A stretch of DNA of 64,000 nucleotides from Cyclobacterium sp. SYSU L10401 (GCF_010993705.1 NZ_WOFO01000006.1:1-64000), one strand, 5' to 3'; positions 43,306 to 53,436 are shown, numbered from the stretch's first letter. Numbers and translations: made by a program. The notes: generated from the sequence alone by a model not told the origin.

Positions 43306-44676
43306 TCAGAAAGCAAGAATGGAGCTGTTGGGCGCCTGTGCTTGTTCTCTCCCTGGTTTTGCAGGGCTTGCCACTGTCCGGAAAAGGCCTTGCTCATCAG
43401 CGGGAAGTGATTCAGCCCTCTGAGTCAACACTTTCCCCTGACCGCTAAGCATCATCCCGTTGATCGCCATTAATTCGCCTTCTTTATCATCCATCAAAAA
43501 GCTGAAATGGTTACCTCCTACCCGGATAACATAATTGACTTCCTTACTGGCTTTCTGCAGTTCAATGGCGGATTGTTTCTGCACAGGGCGGTGTCTTTTC
43601 CTGAAATCACTTTCGGAGATAATTTTCCCATCCGCTACATGTCCGGATTCCCAGAGCAACTCTCCCTCTGCATTGAATTTGCTCAGGTAAAAACCGTTGT
43701 ATTTTTGTGCTTTGAAATGAAAAGGGTTCTTTCCAAAAGAATCCTCTCCGGAAAGCCCGCTGAGATAAAAAGCGCCCGTCTGTTCATCAAGGGTAAAACC
43801 AAAATAGGCACCTATCCTATAGGCATTTCCTGATGGAGCCGGGCCAAAGGAAGCATAGCCAGGGTAATTATAGTCGGTTGCCAGGAGAAAGTTTCGGTCA
43901 TTTTCGTCTACATGAAAAGAGGGGCGTATGGCTTGCGCTTCAGGTGTATAATCCAACTCAAAATTCCGGATCAACTGACCATCCGGATCAAAGCTCGCCA
44001 CCTTGCAATAAAGGCTATTGGAGACCAGGTCCGCATCTTTCAGTACCATGTATTTTTCCTGACCCACCTGCCCGGCAAAGGTCCATTGTGGATTCCACTT
44101 AGTTTCGGCAATTTCAGGCAATTCAACCTCCACCTGGTCAAAGAAAAGGTCTCTTATCCGGAAGCGATTAAGCAAAAAGTTCATTTTGGGCGACTTGCCC
44201 AACCTGAATTTATCCGGGTTTTGATCCGCCGTCAAAAAATACAGGAAGGATTCATCTGCAAACACCGCATGCAGAGATTCCCCCATCAGTTTTTGCTGGT
44301 CCTCAAAAGCCAGGCTTCGGATTAGTTTTCCATTTTGGACCTGTTGAATGCGTGCTGTGCCCGGGCCTTTGAAGGAAGGGCTAAAGCCTAACACAAAAAC
44401 ATTTTGCCCATTCGGTGAGGCAATCAAATCAAACCTTGTATTGGCAGATCCAGCCGGGAGATGAAGCTCCCAAAGTTTGTCTCCCAGTTGGTCGTAATGA
44501 ATCAGGGTAAACTGCCCCTTTTCCGCTGTAAAACCCTCCAGGATACCTTTTTGGCCCAGATCTACTGCCTTTCGCTGAGCAGCCATTGGATTTACGCTGC
44601 AGGCCATCTGCCTGGCACTCAACCAGGAATTGCTTACCAAAAGAAAAATCAAAGTAAAAATTACCACCGCCCTCAT
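43306..44676 (-). CDS. Hypothetical secreted beta-rich protein
   Basis: 456 residues from the ATG at 44676, which begins a signal peptide ('MRAVVIFTLIFLLVSNSWLSA'). A TTG 39 nt upstream is less plausible. The mature protein shows repeated beta-propeller-like segments ('RFDLIASPNGQNVFVLGFSPSFK', 'DENDRNFLLATDYNYPG', 'LDEQTGAFYLSGLSG'). No family was recognised. It is convergent with the PSD1-DUF1501 operon and may have no functional tie to it. Confidence 0.6.
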   Translation of the reverse strand: MRAVVIFTLIFLLVSNSWLSARQMACSVNPMAAQRKAVDLGQKGILEGFTAEKGQFTLIHYDQLGDKLWELHLPAGSANTRFDLIASPNGQNVFVLGFSPSFKGPGTARIQQVQNGKLIRSLAFEDQQKLMGESLHAVFADESFLYFLTADQNPDKFRLGKSPKMNFLLNRFRIRDLFFDQVEVELPEIAETKWNPQWTFAGQVGQEKYMVLKDADLVSNSLYCKVASFDPDGQLIRNFELDYTPEAQAIRPSFHVDENDRNFLLATDYNYPGYASFGPAPSGNAYRIGAYFGFTLDEQTGAFYLSGLSGEDSFGKNPFHFKAQKYNGFYLSKFNAEGELLWESGHVADGKIISESDFRKRHRPVQKQSAIELQKASKEVNYVIRVGGNHFSFLMDDKEGELMAINGMMLSGQGKVLTQRAESLPADEQGLFRTVASPAKPGREQAQAPNSSILAF

Positions 44677-44963
44677 ATGCTGTCTATTGCTGTCTAATAA
44701 AATACCATGGTTCAAATTACATAATAATTTATTTGAAATACAAATTTTTATGCATAAAAATGCTTTTTACGGTTTGAAAAATGCACTAGTACCATTGGCT
44801 CTTCCTTTTCTAAAGCAACAAATGAAAACAAAGCGGGGTATACTCAGGTTTAAAAAAAAGTGGGTTTGAAATGAAAATATGACTTTTTTTATTTATTTTT
44901 ATTCAATACCATAACCATAATCGATTCACAGTTCATTCAATTATCTCTAAATAACCAGGTTTA

Positions 44964-47117
44964 ATGTCTGAAAAGCGATTAAAAAAAACCTTACGGCTTT
45001 TTGATGTGTATGCCATCAGCACGGGAGCCATGTTCAGTTCGGGATTTTTCTTATTGCCCGGGCTCGCAGCAGCCATGACTGGCCCATCTGTGGTGCTGGC
45101 CTATCTGGTAGCCGGTTTCATGATGTACCCCACCATGCTGAGTGTAGCAGAATTGGCCACGGCAATGCCAAGGGCAGGAGGGGCGTACTATTTTATAGAC
45201 CGGAGTCTGGGTCCCTTATTCGGAACCATTGGGGGCATAGGATCCTGGTTTGCACTGATCTTCAAAAGTGCCTTTGCACTCATCGGTATGGGAGCATACA
45301 TTGCCATATTCATTGATGTGCCCATCACACCGGTAGCCATAGGATTAACCCTCACTTTCGGGTTTACCAATATCATCGGTTCTAAAGAAGCAGGATGGCT
45401 CCAAAAGGTTTTGGTGGCTACCCTGGTATTGATCTTAACTTTTTATGCCATTCAGGGATTGGCAAGTGTATTTCAATATGACTTTTTTACCCATTTGAGG
45501 GAGGAATATGATGTATTTTTCCTGAATGGAACGACCGGTTTTTTTGGTTCCATTGGCCTGGTCTTTGTTTCCTATGCAGGCCTGACCAAGGTTGCCAGTG
45601 TCGCTGAAGAAGTAACAGACCCGGATAGAAATATTCCCCTTGCCATGATGTACTCACTGGCAACAGCCACTATCATTTATGTGATCGGTGTGTTTATCAT
45701 GGTTTCTTTATTGGATAAAGACGTTTTCTTTTCTGATTTGACTCCTGTGGCCACAGCAGGAGAGGTATTCATGAATTGGCTTCCCGGGAAAATGGGGCTG
45801 ATTCTGGTGGTCATTGCGGCCATAGCGGCCTTTGCCTCCACTGCCAATGCAGGAATCATGTCTGCGGCCAGGTACCCGCTGGGCATGGCAAGGGACAAAT
45901 TGATTCCTGCCTATTTTGGAAAACTGGGCAAATTCCAAACTCCATTTTATGCCACAGTTGCCACTACGGGCTTGATGGTCTTTTTACTACTGGTTTTTAA
46001 CGTCGAGTCGGTAGCCAAAATCGCTAGTACCTTTCAGCTCATGCTGTTTGGATTATTAAACATCTGTGTGATCGTCATGCGGGAAAGTGAATTGAAAGGA
46101 TACGACCCTGGATTCAGGTCGCCGTATTATCCCTGGGTACAGATCACCGGCCTGTTATTCTCCTTATTTCTAATTATAGAAATGGGTTTCCTATCGCTGT
46201 TTTTCACTTTTTTAATCATCGGGGTAAGTATCTTCTGGTATTTTAGTTATGCCAAGGATAAGGTTAAAAGGGAAGGGGCCATGTTTCACGTTTATAGCAA
46301 ACTGGGGCAGAGAAGGTATGATGGTTTGGAAATGGAACTCTGGAACATGATGAAGGAGAGGGGACTGAGAGCGGAGGATCCCTACGAAAGGGTGATCAGC
46401 AGGGCCCTGATCCTGGATGCCGGAGCGGATGAATACAACTATGAGCAATTGTTGGACAGGGTATCTGATCATTTTACCAGGAAGACGGGTTTGAAAAGAA
46501 AAGCCCTGATAAAGGCCTTACAGGATGAAAAAGAAGAGGGATTGATTGCTATCGGAAAAACCACCGCTTTAAAGCATGTCAGATTTGAAGAAGACATTGA
46601 TTCAGAGGTCGCCATTGCCCGCTTCAAAGATGGGATTCCGGTTAAGTTCGGGTATTTTGAATTATTCAGGGCAAAGAAAAGAAATTGGCACAAGAAATTG
46701 CATGCCGTGATTTTTCTGATCAGTTCCAAAAAACATTCCGGTCAGCACTTGCGAATGCTGGCCCACCTGGCAGAAATTCTGGACAATGAAAACTTCCCTG
46801 AGAGATGGCTGGCGGCTAAAGATGAAAACGAGCTGCGACAGATTTTGCTCAGAGATGAACGCTTCATTAACATCCTGCTGGAAGAAGGTAAGCCCTCTGG
46901 CATACTTATCGGTAAGATGATTCAGGAATTGCGATTACCGGAGAAATCCCTGATCACGGTTATCAAAAGAGGAGGAAAAATAATCTTTCCCCATGGAAAT
47001 TCAGTATTGAAAGCAAAAGATGAATTGTCAATCATAGGAGAAAAGCAGGAAATTGACGAAATTCGCAGCCAATATGAGGCCAATCCCCTGACTACCGAGG
47101 AAAAAGCTTCAGGATAG
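44964..47117 (+). CDS. APC-family amino acid permease with C-terminal EIIA-like and TrkA-C domains
   Basis: 717 residues. Residues 1-430 are a 12-span APC transporter ('DVYAISTGAMFSSGFFLLPGLAAAMTGPS' is the TM1 substrate-site region). The C-terminal ~280 residues are cytosolic. They contain a segment resembling a PTS EIIA type-2 domain ('LHAVIFLISSKKHSGQHLRMLAHLAEIL') without an obvious active-site His motif. A TrkA_C-like domain follows ('KSLITVIKRGGKIIFPHGNSVLKAKDELSIIGE', about 655-700). The added domains suggest ligand-controlled transport. Cotranscribed with the MFS gene 31 nt downstream. Confidence 0.78.
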   Translation: MSEKRLKKTLRLFDVYAISTGAMFSSGFFLLPGLAAAMTGPSVVLAYLVAGFMMYPTMLSVAELATAMPRAGGAYYFIDRSLGPLFGTIGGIGSWFALIFKSAFALIGMGAYIAIFIDVPITPVAIGLTLTFGFTNIIGSKEAGWLQKVLVATLVLILTFYAIQGLASVFQYDFFTHLREEYDVFFLNGTTGFFGSIGLVFVSYAGLTKVASVAEEVTDPDRNIPLAMMYSLATATIIYVIGVFIMVSLLDKDVFFSDLTPVATAGEVFMNWLPGKMGLILVVIAAIAAFASTANAGIMSAARYPLGMARDKLIPAYFGKLGKFQTPFYATVATTGLMVFLLLVFNVESVAKIASTFQLMLFGLLNICVIVMRESELKGYDPGFRSPYYPWVQITGLLFSLFLIIEMGFLSLFFTFLIIGVSIFWYFSYAKDKVKREGAMFHVYSKLGQRRYDGLEMELWNMMKERGLRAEDPYERVISRALILDAGADEYNYEQLLDRVSDHFTRKTGLKRKALIKALQDEKEEGLIAIGKTTALKHVRFEEDIDSEVAIARFKDGIPVKFGYFELFRAKKRNWHKKLHAVIFLISSKKHSGQHLRMLAHLAEILDNENFPERWLAAKDENELRQILLRDERFINILLEEGKPSGILIGKMIQELRLPEKSLITVIKRGGKIIFPHGNSVLKAKDELSIIGEKQEIDEIRSQYEANPLTTEEKASG

Positions 47118-47148
47118 GGGTCTTTTTTCCATTTGCAGTTCAGCTTTT

Positions 47149-48315
47149 ATGATTCAATTGAAGGACAAATCCAGCAATAGCTGGCTCATTGTAGGCATTT
47201 TGCTGGTGTCTTTTAACCTACGCCCCTCCATTTCTGCTGTGGGGCCTCTGATTCCCTTCATCCGGGAAGACATGAACCTCTCCAACGGACTCGCAGGTTT
47301 TCTCACTACCCTTCCTTTACTTACATTCGCCACTTTTTCCTTGTTTTCCGCTGCCATCGGCAGGCGTCTGGGCAAAGCAAAAGCAGTTTTTCTGGGATTG
47401 TTGATTTTAGGCTCCGGATCAATAATGCGGGTATCTGCAGGACCTGTTACGCTTTACCTGGGAACAGCCCTGACCGGTATTGGGATTGTTATCTGCAATG
47501 TACTGATCATCCCATTGATAAAATCCAGGATGCCCTCCAAAACCGGAAAGGTAATGGGCATGTTCAGCGCAGGTATGACCCTGATGGCCGCCATTGCTAC
47601 AGCCGTCAGCGTCCCCCTGGCCACAAATTTTGGTTGGAGAGGATCCTTATTGTTTTGGACCCTATTCCTTTTTCTGGCACTGTTGGTCTGGTGGCCACAA
47701 TTAACCCTATCCCCCAAACCTGACAATCAAAAACAAGAAGCTGGAAAATCCGTTTGGCGCTCACTACTCGGCTGGCAGGTAAGTCTGTTTATGGGCGTGC
47801 AATCCCTGCTTTTCTTTACCCTGATCACCTGGTTACCAGACATGATGATAGCACGGGGCCTGAGTGCCACACAGGCAGGGTTGCTGGCATCACTGATGCA
47901 AGTGGTAGGTCTTATAGGCACCCTCTTCTCTCCGGTCATCGCTACCAGGTTCAGCCAGCAATCAGGAATGGCCCTGGCCATTGGACTGATATATATACTG
48001 GGCTTCAGTAGCCTTTTCTCCCATGAAATCTGGTTGAATGTACTGGGAATAGGAATGGTGGGATTGGGCATGGGTGCCAGCCTGAGCCTGGCCTACACCC
48101 TGATTGCCCTGCGAACAAAAAATGACCTGTATACTTCAGGACTTTCGGGAATGGCACAATCCGCTGGTTATTTTCTGGCTGCGCTTGGTCCCATGCTTTT
48201 TGGAATTGCCTTTGACCTATGGCAGGATTGGAACCTGCTCATTTACCTGATGCTGGGGGCATCGTTTGTTTTCATGTATTTTGGTTATTTTGCCGGTAAA
48301 AACCGAACCATATAA
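47149..48315 (+). CDS. MFS transporter, CynX/NimT-like
   Basis: 388 residues, 12 spans. The 'FNLRPSISAVGPLIPFIREDMNLSNGLAGFLTTLPLLTFA' N-terminus is characteristic of the CynX/NimT (cyanate / 2-nitroimidazole) transporter group. The substrate is unknown. It lies 31 nt after the APC permease gene. Confidence 0.82.
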   Translation: MIQLKDKSSNSWLIVGILLVSFNLRPSISAVGPLIPFIREDMNLSNGLAGFLTTLPLLTFATFSLFSAAIGRRLGKAKAVFLGLLILGSGSIMRVSAGPVTLYLGTALTGIGIVICNVLIIPLIKSRMPSKTGKVMGMFSAGMTLMAAIATAVSVPLATNFGWRGSLLFWTLFLFLALLVWWPQLTLSPKPDNQKQEAGKSVWRSLLGWQVSLFMGVQSLLFFTLITWLPDMMIARGLSATQAGLLASLMQVVGLIGTLFSPVIATRFSQQSGMALAIGLIYILGFSSLFSHEIWLNVLGIGMVGLGMGASLSLAYTLIALRTKNDLYTSGLSGMAQSAGYFLAALGPMLFGIAFDLWQDWNLLIYLMLGASFVFMYFGYFAGKNRTI

Positions 48316-48395
48316 TCTGATACAAGAATTTTCATAAAATTGCCGTAAATCACAAGGTTTACTTAATTTTGTATCGGATAAAACTATTTCATTTT

Positions 48396-48998
48396 ATGCA
48401 GGAATTCTTTGCGTCTTTTGGCATTACGCAGCCCATTTTTGATTATCTGCTCATGCCCTTGTTTATTTTTCTGGCCAGGGTAGTGGATGTTTCCATCAAT
48501 ACCCTGAGAATCATGTTCGTACTGAATGGTAAAAAGACCGTTGCTCCGGTACTGGGATTCTTTGAGGCACTGATCTGGCTCCTGGCCATCGGCCAGATTT
48601 TTCAGAATATCAATAACCCCATGTCCTACGTTGCCTACGCAGGGGGATATGCCATGGGAACCTATGTAGGGATGGTGATTGAGGAGAGACTTGCTTTGGG
48701 CAGGGTCCTGGTAAGGATTATCACTCCGGAACCTTTACCAGAGTTGGTAGAGTACATGAAAGATAAGGAATACCGTTTTACATCTGTAGGGGCGGAAGGC
48801 AGGTATGGCAAAGTAATTTTAATGTTTACCGTGATCAAAAGAGAATATTTGCCGGGATTTATCGGTAAGCTGAAGGAGAGCAACGAAAAGGCTTTTTACA
48901 CCATTGAGAGTGTCAAAAGGATTTCTGAAGATGACCTGAACGTCATGGAAGACCGTCCCAGGTTCACTACCCGACTCCGGAATCTCATCAGAAAGTAA
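48396..48998 (+). CDS. UPF0316/DUF2179 family membrane protein
   Basis: 200 residues from the ATG at 48396 (an in-frame TTG at 48369 is unsupported). Three N-terminal spans ('LLMPLFIFLARVVDVSINTLRIMFVLNGKK', DUF5698-like) and a C-terminal cytosolic DUF2179 domain ('RYGKVILMFTVIKREYLPGFIGKLKE'). DUF2179 occurs as a probable ligand-binding module. Function unknown. It is convergent with mtgA; the gap between stops is 2 nt. Confidence 0.82.
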   Translation: MQEFFASFGITQPIFDYLLMPLFIFLARVVDVSINTLRIMFVLNGKKTVAPVLGFFEALIWLLAIGQIFQNINNPMSYVAYAGGYAMGTYVGMVIEERLALGRVLVRIITPEPLPELVEYMKDKEYRFTSVGAEGRYGKVILMFTVIKREYLPGFIGKLKESNEKAFYTIESVKRISEDDLNVMEDRPRFTTRLRNLIRK

Positions 48999-49000
48999 AT

Positions 49001-49699
49001 TTATTTGCTGAGCTCCAACTCACCCAGATTATTCATGTTTCTCAAGATCCAGTTTTGCCTCCCTCTTATATAATTTGTGGGTTGGTCTGGCCGCCACCTC
49101 AAAGGATTAGGTAAAACGGCTGCTATCAGGGCGGCTTCCCTTTTGCTCAGGTCCGCAGCTGACTTACCAAAATACAGCTGTGCTGCGGCCTCAGCTCCGT
49201 AGATACCATCTCCCATTTCTATCACATTCAGGTAAACTTCCATGATCCTTTCCTTAGACCAGAAAAATTCTATCAGAAAAGTAAAATATGCTTCCAGACC
49301 TTTCCTAATCCAATTTCTTTGGGGCCATAAAAAGACATTTTTTGCCGTTTGATTGCTGATGGTACTTCCCCCTTTCAGGCTTTTACCAGTACGATTTCCT
49401 TCAAATGCCTTTTGTATGGCCTCCCAGTCAAAACCATGATGCTCCAAGAATTTCTGGTCTTCAGCGGCAATCACTGCCAGATATAAGTGTGGCGATACCT
49501 CATTGATAGTTACCCAATCCTTTTTCAAACGGAAATCCCTGCTTTCATCAAAGGCTTGCTCAAATGTGCGGACCGCCATTAATGGGGTAAAAAAAACAGG
49601 GATGCTGCGATAAAGGATTACCGTGAATATAGAAAGCAGGAAAAGCCCAATCAGGATATAGGCGATCCAATGAAATACTTTTTTTGCCTTTTTTTTCAC
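49001..49699 (-). CDS. mtgA: Monofunctional peptidoglycan glycosyltransferase
   Basis: 232 residues: one N-terminal membrane anchor (about 10-33) and a GT51 domain. The catalytic Glu region is 'AVIAAEDQKFLEHHGFDW'. 'GGSTISNQTAKNVFLWPQRNWIRKGLEAYFTFLIEFFWSKERIMEVYLNVIEMG' covers the further conserved motifs of the family. It polymerises lipid II glycan strands. No transpeptidase domain. Length is typical for MtgA. Confidence 0.93.
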   Translation of the reverse strand: MKKKAKKVFHWIAYILIGLFLLSIFTVILYRSIPVFFTPLMAVRTFEQAFDESRDFRLKKDWVTINEVSPHLYLAVIAAEDQKFLEHHGFDWEAIQKAFEGNRTGKSLKGGSTISNQTAKNVFLWPQRNWIRKGLEAYFTFLIEFFWSKERIMEVYLNVIEMGDGIYGAEAAAQLYFGKSAADLSKREAALIAAVLPNPLRWRPDQPTNYIRGRQNWILRNMNNLGELELSK

Positions 49700-49975
49700 A
49701 TCACAAAGGGAAGATTCGTTTTAGTAAAGTCCAATTGGTTACAAGACCTGTTGTATTCCCGGTAAATTTACGGATAAGCCGGGTCGAAAAACCAACATTT
49801 GTTAAAAAATTAGGTTGAACCCCGCACTTTGCCAGCAGGCCCCTGAAACCCCGGGCAGGTATTCTTCCTGCTTCCTTTATTTGAATTTTTAAACCGGAGA
49901 ATGCCGATAATGTGGCCCAGAAATCCTTCCCTCCTTTTTTTTAATCCAAGGTAATCCTTAATTTTCCAACCGCAA

Positions 49976-51385
49976 ATGGAACATTCTACAGAGTCCCAGA
50001 TCAAAAACCGCCTGCCAGAAACATTTCTGGATCAAATGAAACAGCAGCTTGGCCAACGGGAGCTGGAGCAATTTTTACAAGCGCTGGAACAAAAAACGCC
50101 AGTAAGTCTGCGGCTTAATCCAAAAAAATGCCAGACAAGCCCTTTTGAGGGCAGTCCCCTTCCCTGGTGCCCGCAAGCATATTACCTTGAAGAACGACCC
50201 ATTTTTACCATTGATCCCTTGTTCCATTTAGGCGCTTACTATGTTCAGGAAGCCTCGTCCAACTTCCTATGGCAGGCATTACATCAGTTGGATTTACCTC
50301 ATTCTCCTCTGGCATTGGACCTATGTGCTGCCCCCGGTGGAAAATCTACCCTGATCAGCAGCTTTTTGGGTGAAGAGGGTCTATTGGTGGCCAATGAAGT
50401 CATCAAAAGTAGAAATCAGGTTTTGAGAGAAAACCTGATCAAATGGGGCCTGGGCAATGCCATCGTAAGCCAAAATGATCCCTCCCATTTCTCAAACCTG
50501 GAGAATTCATTTGATTTTGTACTGGTAGACGCTCCCTGTTCCGGTGAAGGCCTATTCAGAAAGGATCCTCAGGCCATAGCGGAATGGTCCCAGGAAAATG
50601 TGCATGTCTGTAAAGGGAGGCAGCTGAGAATCCTTCAGCAGGCAGCCGGCCTGCCCAAACCGGGGGGATACCTGATATATTCCACCTGCACCTATAATTG
50701 GCAGGAGAATGAAGAAAATGTTCGCTACCTGGTAGAAAACTTTGGATACGAAAAAGTAATCGTACCGATCAAAAACAGTTGGCATATCACACAAAGCGAA
50801 ATAACCGTTTCTTCACAAACCATTCCCTGCTATCGCTTTTATCCGCACAAAGTAAAGGGGGAAGGCCTTTTCATGGCCATCTTGCGAAAACCGGCTTCCG
50901 GAGAACCGCACAAACCTTTGCGGGAGGGCAGGGATTTCAATCATCCCCACCTCAAAAGGTTTTCCATTAAAAATTCTAAACGATCAAAATTCCCTGAGCT
51001 GAACTTCCCTCTTGAAGTAAAACTTTACCAATATGACAAACATGTTTTTGCTTTACCAGAAAAATGGAGCCCTGTGTTCGAAAAAGTAGCCACACAATTG
51101 AATGTACAGTACTTTGGTGTTGAACTGGGAGATTGGACAAAAGAGCAATTTTTCCCGGCTCATGCCTGGGCCATGGGCATTTATCCCATTTCCGACTATC
51201 CCTCGGTAGCATTGTCCCGGGAAGAGGCGATTCAGTACTTAAAAAAAGAACCCATCACCCTCTCTATTAAAGAAAGGGGATGGGTGTTGGTCAAATACAA
51301 GGGTTTGAATCTCGGTTGGATCAAAAACCTGGGTAACCGATCAAACAATTACTACCCTAAAGAGTGGCGCATAAGGATGAAATGA
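49976..51385 (+). CDS. rsmF: RNA m5C methyltransferase, RsmF-like (NOL1/NOP2/Sun family)
   Basis: 469 residues. SAM-binding 'ALDLCAAPGGKSTLISSF' near residue 110, then 'DAPCSGEGLFRKDPQ' and 'STCTYNWQENE' with the two catalytic Cys of the m5C methyltransferases. A C-terminal PUA-like region extends to the end. RsmF modifies C1407 of 16S rRNA in E. coli; this protein has similar length. Its stop directly abuts the last base of hflX on the other strand. Confidence 0.85.
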   Translation: MEHSTESQIKNRLPETFLDQMKQQLGQRELEQFLQALEQKTPVSLRLNPKKCQTSPFEGSPLPWCPQAYYLEERPIFTIDPLFHLGAYYVQEASSNFLWQALHQLDLPHSPLALDLCAAPGGKSTLISSFLGEEGLLVANEVIKSRNQVLRENLIKWGLGNAIVSQNDPSHFSNLENSFDFVLVDAPCSGEGLFRKDPQAIAEWSQENVHVCKGRQLRILQQAAGLPKPGGYLIYSTCTYNWQENEENVRYLVENFGYEKVIVPIKNSWHITQSEITVSSQTIPCYRFYPHKVKGEGLFMAILRKPASGEPHKPLREGRDFNHPHLKRFSIKNSKRSKFPELNFPLEVKLYQYDKHVFALPEKWSPVFEKVATQLNVQYFGVELGDWTKEQFFPAHAWAMGIYPISDYPSVALSREEAIQYLKKEPITLSIKERGWVLVKYKGLNLGWIKNLGNRSNNYYPKEWRIRMK

Positions 51386-52651
51386 TCATTCTTCCATCCC
51401 AAAGCCGGATAGATCGAAAACCTCATCTTCCAGATAATGGGGATAAATTTTTTGATGAATCTTTTTCACCTCAGAGGTAATTACTTTCCTGAATCCAGCA
51501 ATATTAGTGCCGTTGCCAGCTGCCATAAACACTGGTTTGATCTCAGATTTCTTGGTATAACTTAGCTCCAGCTTTTCAAAATCAATAAAGTTGGCACTTT
51601 CTACCTCATGTTCAGACATCAGCATCCTTTCGGCCTCCGAGGGCATTTTAGGTGCAATGTCAATTTTATTAAATACCATGATCACTGGTTTATCTCCAGC
51701 CCCCATTTCATTTAAGGTCTGATTCACTACTGAGATCTGATCCTGGTAACCGGGGTGGGATAAATCCACTACATGAACCAATAGATCTGCTTCTTTAATC
51801 TCGGCAAGGGTGGATTTAAATGATTCGATCAGGTGGGTGGGCAGTTTGCGGATAAAACCTACCGTATCGGAAATCAGGAAGGGAATGTTTTCCAGAACAA
51901 CTTTCCTGACGGTAGCGTCTACGGTAGCAAATAGTTTATTCTCAGCAAGTATATCTGCTTTTGTCAAGAGGTTCATGAGGGTACTTTTGCCGACATTGGT
52001 ATATCCTACCAGGGCTACCCTGACTATGCCTTTTCTTCCTTTCCGCTGTGTATTTCCCTGTTTTTCTATTTTTTTCAGCTTCTCCTTGAGCAAGTCAATT
52101 TTTTGCCGGATATCCCTTTTATCTGTTTCGATTTCCTTCTCACCGGCACCACCACGGGTTGCCGTCCCGCCCCTTTGCCTTTCCAGGTGCGTCCACATCC
52201 GGGTAAGTCTGGGCAACAGGTACTGGTACCGGGCCAACTCTACCTGGGTTTTGGCCTGGGCGGTTTTTGCCCGGCTCAAAAAGATATCAAGGATCAGCAT
52301 GGACCTGTCGTACACCTTTATTTTAAGCTCATTTTCCAATATTTTAACCTGAGACGGACTCAAATCTTCGTCAAAGATCGCCATATCCACCCCAAAATAT
52401 TCTATATAAGATTTTATCTCTTCCAGTTTTCCTGAGCCTACGAAAGTACGGGCATCCGGCTTTTCCATTTTCTGTGTAAAGCGATGGATGGCCTTTGCTC
52501 CGAGTGTCTCTGTCAGGAAAGCCAGTTCATCCAGGTGCTCCTGCACCACCACATCTGACTCATGCTGGTGAATCAGTGCCACCAAAACAGCTGTTTCCTG
52601 CTTGGGCTCCGTGTCTGTTAATTTTGCCAGTTTTCTGCTGTATTTACTCAT
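51386..52651 (-). CDS. hflX: GTPase HflX
   Basis: 421 residues. The N-terminal HflX domain ('AKAIHRFTQKMEKPDARTFVGSGKLEEIKSYIEYFGVDMAIFDEDLSPSQ') is followed by a coiled coil. The G domain follows: G1 'GYTNVGKSTL', G3 'DTVGF', G4 'NKID'. HflX is a ribosome-associated GTPase that splits stalled 70S ribosomes under stress. Its C-terminus includes an extra acidic tail. Confidence 0.93.
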   Translation of the reverse strand: MSKYSRKLAKLTDTEPKQETAVLVALIHQHESDVVVQEHLDELAFLTETLGAKAIHRFTQKMEKPDARTFVGSGKLEEIKSYIEYFGVDMAIFDEDLSPSQVKILENELKIKVYDRSMLILDIFLSRAKTAQAKTQVELARYQYLLPRLTRMWTHLERQRGGTATRGGAGEKEIETDKRDIRQKIDLLKEKLKKIEKQGNTQRKGRKGIVRVALVGYTNVGKSTLMNLLTKADILAENKLFATVDATVRKVVLENIPFLISDTVGFIRKLPTHLIESFKSTLAEIKEADLLVHVVDLSHPGYQDQISVVNQTLNEMGAGDKPVIMVFNKIDIAPKMPSEAERMLMSEHEVESANFIDFEKLELSYTKKSEIKPVFMAAGNGTNIAGFRKVITSEVKKIHQKIYPHYLEDEVFDLSGFGMEE

Positions 52652-52825
52652 TCAATGGGATTAATCTAACTTCAACTCCTTTTCCGGAAGATTATTAACG
52701 TAAAGGGCCAAAAATAGATTCATTATCAAAATGAATAATCAGACCCAAAGTGCAGTAATTATTCCTTTGGCAGGTCTTCCCTATCCTACTGGCTACAGAA
52801 CTTGTTAAAATTCGTTTAAAATTGG

Positions 52826-52833
52826 TATATTTT
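52826..52833 (+). promoter_or_regulatory. Candidate -7 box upstream of rfbC
   Basis: TATATTTT matches TAnnTTTG except at the last base, about 50 nt before the ATG at 52885. A TTG-like -33 element lies near 52802-52805. It makes the upstream TTG start at 52822 unlikely, since that codon would be at or before the -7 box. Confidence 0.35.
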
Positions 52834-52884
52834 CAGTTCTTATTTGCCAAATTGCAGCGTTTTCAGACACCAAAGACAGCAAAC

Positions 52885-53436
52885 ATGGAAATCAGGAGCA
52901 CGCCTATCAAAGACGTTTATGAAATCTACCCAAAAATTTTTAAAGATGCAAGGGGATATTTTTTGGAAAGTTACCGGGAAGACTTGTTTGAATCGCATGG
53001 CATGAACACCAGATGGGTGCAGGACAACCAGTCTTATTCCACCGCTGGAATCGTGAGGGGCCTGCATTTTCAAACAGGCCAGCATGCCCAGGCCAAATTG
53101 GTGCGCGTCATATCCGGAAAAGTCCTGGATGTATGTGTAGACCTTCGCAAGGGTTCCCCTACCTTCGGAAAGTACCATGCAGTGGTTTTGGATGAATCCC
53201 TGCAAAACATGCTCTATGTTCCTACGGGTTTTGCGCATGGCTTTGCGGTTTGGGAAGATGCCGTTTTCACATACAAATGCTCCAGCCTCTACCATAAAGA
53301 AAGTGAAGGTGGAATCATTTGGAATGATAAACAGTTAAACATTGATTGGGGGGTGGATGATCCGCTCCTATCCGAAAAGGACCAGGATTGGCCTGATCTG
53401 ACAAAATTTGAAAATACAAGCAGAGGAGGACTTTAA
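52885..53436 (+). CDS. rfbC: dTDP-4-dehydrorhamnose 3,5-epimerase
   Basis: 183 residues from ATG 52885, the usual RfbC length; the longer form from TTG 52822 would be unusual. Motifs include 'GYFLESYREDLFE', 'VQDNQSYSTAGIVRGLHFQ' (catalytic His), 'VRVISGKVLDVCVDLRKGSPTFG', 'YVPTGFAHGFAVWED' and 'GGIIWND'. It converts dTDP-4-keto-6-deoxyglucose in L-rhamnose synthesis for surface polysaccharide. Other rfb genes are not in the window. It overlaps the next gene by one base (TAATG). Confidence 0.9.
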   Translation: MEIRSTPIKDVYEIYPKIFKDARGYFLESYREDLFESHGMNTRWVQDNQSYSTAGIVRGLHFQTGQHAQAKLVRVISGKVLDVCVDLRKGSPTFGKYHAVVLDESLQNMLYVPTGFAHGFAVWEDAVFTYKCSSLYHKESEGGIIWNDKQLNIDWGVDDPLLSEKDQDWPDLTKFENTSRGGL

